Assembly: GCF_004570325.1 (NCBI RefSeq)
Contig: NZ_SPQO01000023.1
Span: forward strand, 16,808-80,807
Direction of reading: 5' to 3'
Source of the DNA: Mycobacterium sp. PS03-16
Lineage (GTDB): Bacteria; Actinomycetota; Actinomycetes; Mycobacteriales; Mycobacteriaceae
Length of the DNA stretch: 64,000 bases
Part shown: positions 59,538-64,000 of the stretch, piece after piece
How the letters are laid out: each line of letters opens with the position of its first letter
Position numbering within the stretch: position 1 is the stretch's first letter
The notes under the pieces: generated by a model
Told to the model about the DNA's origin: nothing
What the model saw: the letters and a program-made list of their open reading frames with translations, nothing else
Database searches by the model: none
Program-made: the position numbers and the translations under genes

Positions 59538-59862
59538 AGAAAGGCTCAACTCTTCCGTCGGCGGGTTCGCTGGAAGCCGACCCCAGCACAGTAACGCGCC
59601 CGCTGGTGCGGGGTTGTCGAGGCGTGACCTTCCTGACCGTCGGGCCTGGGAGGTGAGCTCGGGCACATGACGCCGCCTCGAAGACGGCGGCCACGTGGCG
59701 GGGCCGGTAGCGGCGATACCTGGAACGACGCGGCGCGCGCCGGTGCACACGCCGCTCAGCGATGCGCAGTTGGTATTGATTAATGCAGATTTGCGGTTGG
59801 ACCAGCATCAATGCTCGGTCTACATTCTCGCCTTGGCCATGCCAGACGAGAGGAGACACACC
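59538..59862. other. Divergent promoter region between dehydratase and MFS genes
   Basis: This 325-bp stretch holds no supportable gene. It is the shared upstream region of two divergent transcripts. TTGATTAATGCAG near 59776 is unusually AT-rich for the window and may be a promoter element. No clear dyad like those at the other regulated genes was seen. Confidence 0.4.
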
Positions 59863-61221
59863 ATGTCGGCTGTCGCCGGAGTTTCACCCGAACTGTCGTC
59901 GGCAGTGTCGAAGTTCTTCCGCCGCGTGGTCCCTCTGCTGATCGTCATGCTGGTCTGCAATCAGCTCAACCGGTCCAACATCGGCTATGCCCAGGAGTAC
60001 CTGGAGGCCGACGTCGGCATCGGTGCGGCCGCATACGGTTTCGGCGCCGGGGTGTTCTTCGTCGCCTACGCGCTGTTCGAACTCCCGAGCAACGTGCTGA
60101 TGGAGAAGTTCGGTGCCCGCGTCTGGCTCACCCGGATCATGATCAGCTGGGGCCTGATCTCGGCGGCCATGATGTTCGTCAGCAGCGCCGAGATGTTCTA
60201 CGTCCTGCGCTTCCTGCTGGGTGCGGCCGAGGCCGGCTTCTTCCCCGCGGTGATCTACTACATGGCGAAGTGGCTGCCGAACAGTCACCGCGGCCGGGCG
60301 ACCGCACTGTTCATCGCGGGTTCGTCCATCGCGGCGGCCATCTCGGGCCCGCTGTCCGGACCGCTACTGTCCCTGCACGGTCTGGCCGGCCTGCGCGGCT
60401 GGCAGTGGCTGTTCCTCCTGGAGGGCCTGCTCTCGGTCCTCGTGGGCGTCATCGCGTTCTTCATCCTCAACTCGCACATCCGCGAGGCGAAATGGCTGAC
60501 CCGCGGCGAACAGGATGCGCTGATCGAGGCAATCGAGCTCGAAGAGGCGGAGAAGGCGATCTCCTCCGGTGTGGAGGGCAAGGGCAACCGCTGGAAGATG
60601 CTCGCCGACCCGAAGCTGCTGCTGTTCTGCTGGATCTACTTCGCCATCCAGCTCTCGATCTACGCCAACACCTTCTGGTTGCCGTCCATCGTGCGCCGCA
60701 TCGACGGCCTCAACGACATCACCGTCGGCCTGCTGTCGAGCCTCCCGTGGATCAGCGCCGTCGCCGCGATGTACCTGTCGTCGCGTCTGGGTGACCACAA
60801 CACCGCGTGGCGCCGCCCGCTGCTGATCATCGCGCTCGTCACCGCGGCCGTCGGCACCTATCTGGCCGCCGTCACCTCACCGCTGCCCGCCCTGCTGTTC
60901 CTGTGCATCGCCGCGATGGGGTTCAAGAGCGCGAGCCCGCTGTTCTGGTCGATCCCGCAGTCGACGCTGCACCCGATGGTCCTGGCGCCCGCCATCGCGA
61001 TCATCAACTCGCTGGGCAACCTTGGCGGTTTCGTCGCACCGTTCGGCTTCGGCCTGATCAAGGAGGCCACCGGTGAGGTGACGTGGGGCCTCTACGCGCT
61101 GGCCGCGGCCAGCCTGATCGCCGCCGCGTCCGTGCTGCTGTTCCGCAGGCGGTCCGTGGACGTCACCGACGTCGTCGTGCCGCCGACACCCGGATCCCCG
61201 GTCGACACGCCCACGCGCTGA
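59863..61221 (+). CDS. MFS transporter, anion:cation symporter (ACS) type
   Basis: The gene encodes 452 residues from ATG 59863, with GAGGAGA upstream; the longer frame lacks homology. ACS-family traits: RRVVPLLIVMLVCNQLNRSN (helix 1, with NxLNR as in the D-galactonate/tartrate group), AYGFGAGVFFVAYALFELPS, NVLMEKFGARVWLTRIMISW and RFLLGAAEAGFFPAVIYYMA. About 12 helices. ACS members import organic anions such as tartrate, glucarate, 4-hydroxyphenylacetate or phthalate. No matching catabolic gene is adjacent. The tartrate-type operon at 14.8 kb has its own carrier, so the substrate stays open. Confidence 0.9.
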   Translation: MSAVAGVSPELSSAVSKFFRRVVPLLIVMLVCNQLNRSNIGYAQEYLEADVGIGAAAYGFGAGVFFVAYALFELPSNVLMEKFGARVWLTRIMISWGLISAAMMFVSSAEMFYVLRFLLGAAEAGFFPAVIYYMAKWLPNSHRGRATALFIAGSSIAAAISGPLSGPLLSLHGLAGLRGWQWLFLLEGLLSVLVGVIAFFILNSHIREAKWLTRGEQDALIEAIELEEAEKAISSGVEGKGNRWKMLADPKLLLFCWIYFAIQLSIYANTFWLPSIVRRIDGLNDITVGLLSSLPWISAVAAMYLSSRLGDHNTAWRRPLLIIALVTAAVGTYLAAVTSPLPALLFLCIAAMGFKSASPLFWSIPQSTLHPMVLAPAIAIINSLGNLGGFVAPFGFGLIKEATGEVTWGLYALAAASLIAAASVLLFRRRSVDVTDVVVPPTPGSPVDTPTR

Positions 61222-61243
61222 CGTCCGGGCGTAGCGTCGGAGG

Positions 61244-61838
61244 ATGAAAACGCCCGACATCGTGCGCACCCTGCCGCTGGCCGAGGAGATCCTCGAGGCA
61301 CACCGCGAGCGGAGCCGCGGCGACGACGCCGGGTGGGACGCGTACACGGCGCACGTCTACCGCGTGGTGAACTTCGCCCGGGCGTTCTGCCCTGAGTCCC
61401 CGGACCGCGACGAGAAGCTCGCAATCGCCGCGGCGTTCCACGACCTGGCCGCGTTCGACACGCTCGACTACCTCGTGCCGTCGATCGAGGCGCAGGACCG
61501 GTGGCTGGAGGAGACCGGTCGGCAGGCCTGGTCGGACGAACTCGCGCTCGTCATCGCCGAGCATCACCGCGTCCTTCCGTACCGGTCCGACCGGCCCCAT
61601 GCCGCGCTGGGAGGCGGTGCGGCGGGCAGACCTGATCGACGTCAGCCAAGGCCTGGTGCGGTTCGGCTTGCCGAAGGCCTACGTCGACGAGGTGCGCGGC
61701 AGCTTCGATGCGGGAGCGTTCTTCCGACGCGTCATCCCCGCGGGTGTGGTCCGTGCGATCCGCACCCGGCAGCGCCCCGGTTTCCTGCAACCCGGGAACG
61801 CACTGTCCCGCTCGGCGCATGCGGGGGCGGATCGCTGA
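61244..61838 (+). pseudogene. HD-domain protein with a single frameshift
   Basis: ATG 61244 opens TPDIVRTLPLAEEILEAHRE, GWDAYTAHVYRVVNFARAF and an HD motif in AIAAAFHDLAAFDTLDYLVP, up to LALVIAEHHRVLPYRS near 61590. The protein then continues only in another frame: PRWEAVRRADLIDVSQGLVR then FGLPKAYVDEVRGSF, ending at 61838. A one- or two-base indel near 61590 explains it. The joined protein of about 197 residues matches small metal-dependent phosphohydrolases. It may be true decay or a sequencing error. Confidence 0.75.
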
Positions 61839-61841
61839 CGG

Positions 61842-63737
61842 TCAGTGGCCCAGCGTGGGCAGCGCGTCGAGCACCGCGGCGTCCTCGATGGTCGGCGGTA
61901 CCTTGTACTCCTCGCCGGAGGCGATCTGGCGCATGGTGCGGCGCAGGATCTTCCCCGACCGGGTCTTCGGTAGGGCCGGCACGACGTAGACGTCCTTGAG
62001 CGCGGCGACCGGTCCGATGTGGTCGCGGACCAGCGCCACCACTTCGGCCTGGAGTGCCGCGGCGTCCGCGTCGGCGCCCGATTTGAGCACGACGTACGCC
62101 ACCGGCCGCTGACCCTTCACCTCGTCCGGCACCCCGATGACCGCGCACTCGGCGACCGCGGGATGGGTGGCGACGACCGCCTCCATCGACCCGGTGGTCA
62201 GCCGGTGCCCGGCCACGTTGATGACGTCGTCGCTGCGGCCCAGGATGAACAGGTAGCCGTCGTCGTCGAAGTACCCGGTGTCACCGGTGGTGTAGTACCC
62301 GGGGAACGCCTGCAGGTACGACGAGATGAATCGCTCGGGTGAATTCCACAGTCCCTGAAGCGAACCCGGCGGCAGCGGCAGTTTGATCGCGATGTTGCCC
62401 TCTTCGTTAGCGCCGACCTCGTCACCGTTCGCGTCGAGCACCCGCACGTCGTAGCCGGGCACCGGTACCGACGCCGACCCCGGCTTCACCGGCAGCGGAT
62501 CCAGGCCGCGGGGGTTGGCGCAGATCGCCCAGCCGGTCTCGGTCTGCCACCAGTGGTCGATGACCGGTCGGTCGAGGACGCCGGCGGCCCAGTGGTAGGT
62601 CTCCGGGTCCAGCCGCTCACCGGCGGCGAACATCGTGTGCAGCGAGGAGGTGTCGTACTTGGCGAGTTCGGCGCCGTTCGGATCCTCCTTGCGGATGGCG
62701 CGCAGCGCGGTCGGCGCGCTGAACAACACGTTGGCCCGCGCGTCCTGCACGACGCGCCAGAACGCGCCGGCATCGGGGGTGCCGACCGGTTTGCCTTCGT
62801 ACAGCACGGTTGTCGCTCCGACGATCAGCGGCGCGTACACGATGTAGGAGTGGCCGACCACCCAGCCGACGTCCGACGCGGTCCACATGACGTCTCCCGG
62901 GCCGACCCCGTAGATGTGGGCCATCGACCACGCCATCGCGACCGCGTGTCCGCCGTTGTCGCGCACCACGCCCTTGGGTTTGCCGGTGGTGCCGGAGGTG
63001 TAGAGGATGTACAGCGGGTGGGTGGCCGGCACCGGTACCGCGACGGCGGGGATCGCGTCGGCGACCACGGTGTCCCAGTCCAGCCAGCCGGTATGGTCCG
63101 AAGCGTCGCCGGGGATCTCGGGGCGATCCTTGACCACGACGGTTTCGGGCGGAGACGCGCTGAGCTGCAACGCCTTCCGCACCGTCGGCAGGTATTCGAC
63201 GACACGCCCGGGTTCGAGGCCACCGGAGGCGGTGAGCAGCACCTTCGGTTGCGCGTCGTCGATGCGCGCGGCGAGTTCGGCCGCGGCGAATCCGCCGAAC
63301 ACCACCGAGTGGATGGCGCCGATGCGGGCGCAGGCCAGCATCGCGATCAGGGCCTCGGGAATCATCGGCAGGTAGATCACCACCCGGTCGCCCGTGGTGA
63401 CACCCAACCGGACCAGCGCGCCCGCCAGCACCGCCACACGGTCCCGCAGCTCCAGATATGTGAATTCGCTGCGGGTTCCGGTCATCGCCGAGTCGAAGAT
63501 CAACGCCACCCGGTCGCCGTGGCCCGCCTCGATGTGACGGTCGAGCGCGTTGTGGCTGGTGTTGAGCATCCCGTCCGGGAACCAGCGCCACGCGTGCGGA
63601 TCGCTGTGGTCCAGCGCGACGGTGGGTGCGGTGTGCCAGTCGATGGCCTCGGCGGCACGCAGCCAGAACCGCTCGGGGTCGGTGGTGGCCTCGCGGTGCG
63701 CGTCGGCTGCGGTGGTGACGAAGTCCGGGGCGCTCAT
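61842..63737 (-). CDS. Acyl-CoA synthetase of the propionyl/acetyl-CoA synthetase (PrpE/Acs) family
   Basis: The gene encodes 631 residues from ATG 63737, of normal length for PrpE/Acs. WRWFPDGMLNTSHNALDRHI near 50, the P-loop YILYTSGTTGKPKGVVRDNG near 250, DVGWVVGHSYIVYAPL, DHWWQTETGWAICANPRG (A5), GDTGYFDDDGYLFILGRSDD (A7-A8) and the catalytic Lys in KTRSGKILRRTMRQI are all present. The substrate-pocket Trp that makes Acs acetate-specific was not resolved, so propionate or acetate is possible. The gene lies downstream of an ALDH (partial) on the same strand, which could form acetate or propionate. Confidence 0.9.
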   Translation of the reverse strand: MSAPDFVTTAADAHREATTDPERFWLRAAEAIDWHTAPTVALDHSDPHAWRWFPDGMLNTSHNALDRHIEAGHGDRVALIFDSAMTGTRSEFTYLELRDRVAVLAGALVRLGVTTGDRVVIYLPMIPEALIAMLACARIGAIHSVVFGGFAAAELAARIDDAQPKVLLTASGGLEPGRVVEYLPTVRKALQLSASPPETVVVKDRPEIPGDASDHTGWLDWDTVVADAIPAVAVPVPATHPLYILYTSGTTGKPKGVVRDNGGHAVAMAWSMAHIYGVGPGDVMWTASDVGWVVGHSYIVYAPLIVGATTVLYEGKPVGTPDAGAFWRVVQDARANVLFSAPTALRAIRKEDPNGAELAKYDTSSLHTMFAAGERLDPETYHWAAGVLDRPVIDHWWQTETGWAICANPRGLDPLPVKPGSASVPVPGYDVRVLDANGDEVGANEEGNIAIKLPLPPGSLQGLWNSPERFISSYLQAFPGYYTTGDTGYFDDDGYLFILGRSDDVINVAGHRLTTGSMEAVVATHPAVAECAVIGVPDEVKGQRPVAYVVLKSGADADAAALQAEVVALVRDHIGPVAALKDVYVVPALPKTRSGKILRRTMRQIASGEEYKVPPTIEDAAVLDALPTLGH

Positions 63738-63774
63738 CAGTCTCCTAAGTTCTCGCAGGGGGTCACTCTCCTGG

Positions 63775-63836
63775 CGCGAGCAGACGCAAAAGTGTCTCTT
63801 CCGAGCAGCTTTCGGGCACTTTTGCGTCTGCTCGCG
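63775..63836 (-). terminator. Very long perfect hairpin between the ALDH and acyl-CoA synthetase genes
   Basis: CGCGAGCAGACGCAAAAGTG (63775-63794) and its exact reverse complement (63817-63836) form a 20-bp stem with a 22-nt loop. The loop itself contains CCGA...TCGG arms. It begins 16 bp past the ALDH stop on the minus strand and is 38 bp upstream of the synthetase ATG. It could be a strong intrinsic terminator and/or a dispersed intergenic palindromic element. Confidence 0.75.
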
Positions 63837-63851
63837 GGGGAACGGGACCTG

Positions 63852-64000
63852 TCAGAAGAAGCCTTGGGCTTTGTTGCTGTAGCTGACGAGGAGGTTTTTG
63901 GTCTGCTGGTAGTGGTCGAGCATCATGGCGTGGTTTTCGCGGCCGATGCCGGATTGCTTGTAGCCGCCGAACGCGGCGTGGGCGGGGTACATGTGGTAGC
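63852..64000 (-). CDS. Aldehyde dehydrogenase, C-terminal end (cut by window end)
   Basis: Only the last 48 codons are in the window, with stop TGA at 63852-63854. The visible end, AAFGGYKQSGIGRENHAMML then DHYQQTKNLLVSYSNKAQGFF-type sequence, is the typical ALDH C-terminus: GGxKxSGxGRE followed by the oligomerisation strand. The YSNKAQGFF ending is characteristic of the acetaldehyde dehydrogenase (ExaC/AldB) group. The catalytic Cys and Glu lie outside. Confidence 0.85.
   Translation of the reverse strand, partial: YHMYPAHAAFGGYKQSGIGRENHAMMLDHYQQTKNLLVSYSNKAQGFF

Noticed and set aside
1..64000. tRNA, rRNA, CRISPR arrays, prophage or intact transposase genes
   Set aside because: No T-loop-like plus acceptor pairing, ribosomal core sequence, regularly spaced repeats, integrase or transposase motifs were found by eye.

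Overview
The window is high-GC actinobacterial DNA with many GTG starts and 4-bp ATGA/GTGA stop-start overlaps. The right half points to a mycobacterium of the Mycolicibacterium type. It carries mycofactocin-type SDRs, a DUF5996 protein, a Tat-exported DUF1906 protein, an F420/PPOX-type protein, a fused HadA/HadB-like dehydratase, Arr and several mycobacterial-looking exported proteins. This assignment comes from gene content only. I see no rRNA, tRNA, CRISPR array or intact insertion sequence.

Region 1 (1-11.2 kb) is a tightly packed catabolic operon with a convergent PucR-type regulator. It holds a Baeyer-Villiger-like monooxygenase (cut by the window edge), an alpha/beta hydrolase, a wrecked APC amino acid permease, an unknown protein, a glutamine-synthetase-like ligase, a PuuD-like amidotransferase, an AMP-dependent acyl-CoA ligase fused in frame to a crotonase, a zinc alcohol dehydrogenase and an aldehyde dehydrogenase. 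The ligase, hydrolase and dehydrogenase parts resemble gamma-glutamylation pathways for amines (puu, aniline and isopropylamine types). The oxygenase and CoA-ligase parts suggest that the carbon skeleton is then opened and activated.

Region 2 (11.2-13.8 kb) is decayed: frameshifted TetR and glycosyltransferase remnants, then about 1.4 kb without a supportable gene but with short repeats. Region 3 (13.8-18.6 kb) is a compact tartrate/malate-type module: LysR regulator, tartrate dehydrogenase-like enzyme, DctA-type dicarboxylate carrier and glycerate kinase. Two identical dyads flank the regulator gene.

Region 4 (18.6-30 kb) is an accessory oxidation region built on mycofactocin-type chemistry. 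A TetR gene, an SDR and a ferredoxin-P450 pair share a TCGATCGA operator motif. An SDR-SDR-CMD-ALDH operon diverges from a second TetR gene across two GTAAC/GTTAC operators. Between and around them lie fragments of a MarR regulator, an ALDH, an esterase, an unknown gene and a flavin monooxygenase.

Region 5 (30-64 kb) looks like ordinary chromosome with small regulated units. These are SDR/isochorismatase with a TetR gene; an exported coiled-coil protein, SurE and a PfkB kinase; a serine hydrolase lipoprotein, the DUF1906 protein and Arr; a lycopene cyclase followed by a DoxX gene with a SoxR-type promoter; a TetR/FAD-monooxygenase/MFS unit; a MarR-linked oxidoreductase with twin palindromic operators; two convergent XRE/MmyB regulators; a spermidine-synthase-like membrane protein; a GH5-like exported hydrolase; a HadAB-like dehydratase; an ACS-type MFS carrier; and a propionyl/acetyl-CoA synthetase next to the end of an ALDH gene. 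Decay is lighter here: one internally deleted SDR and one frameshifted HD-domain gene.
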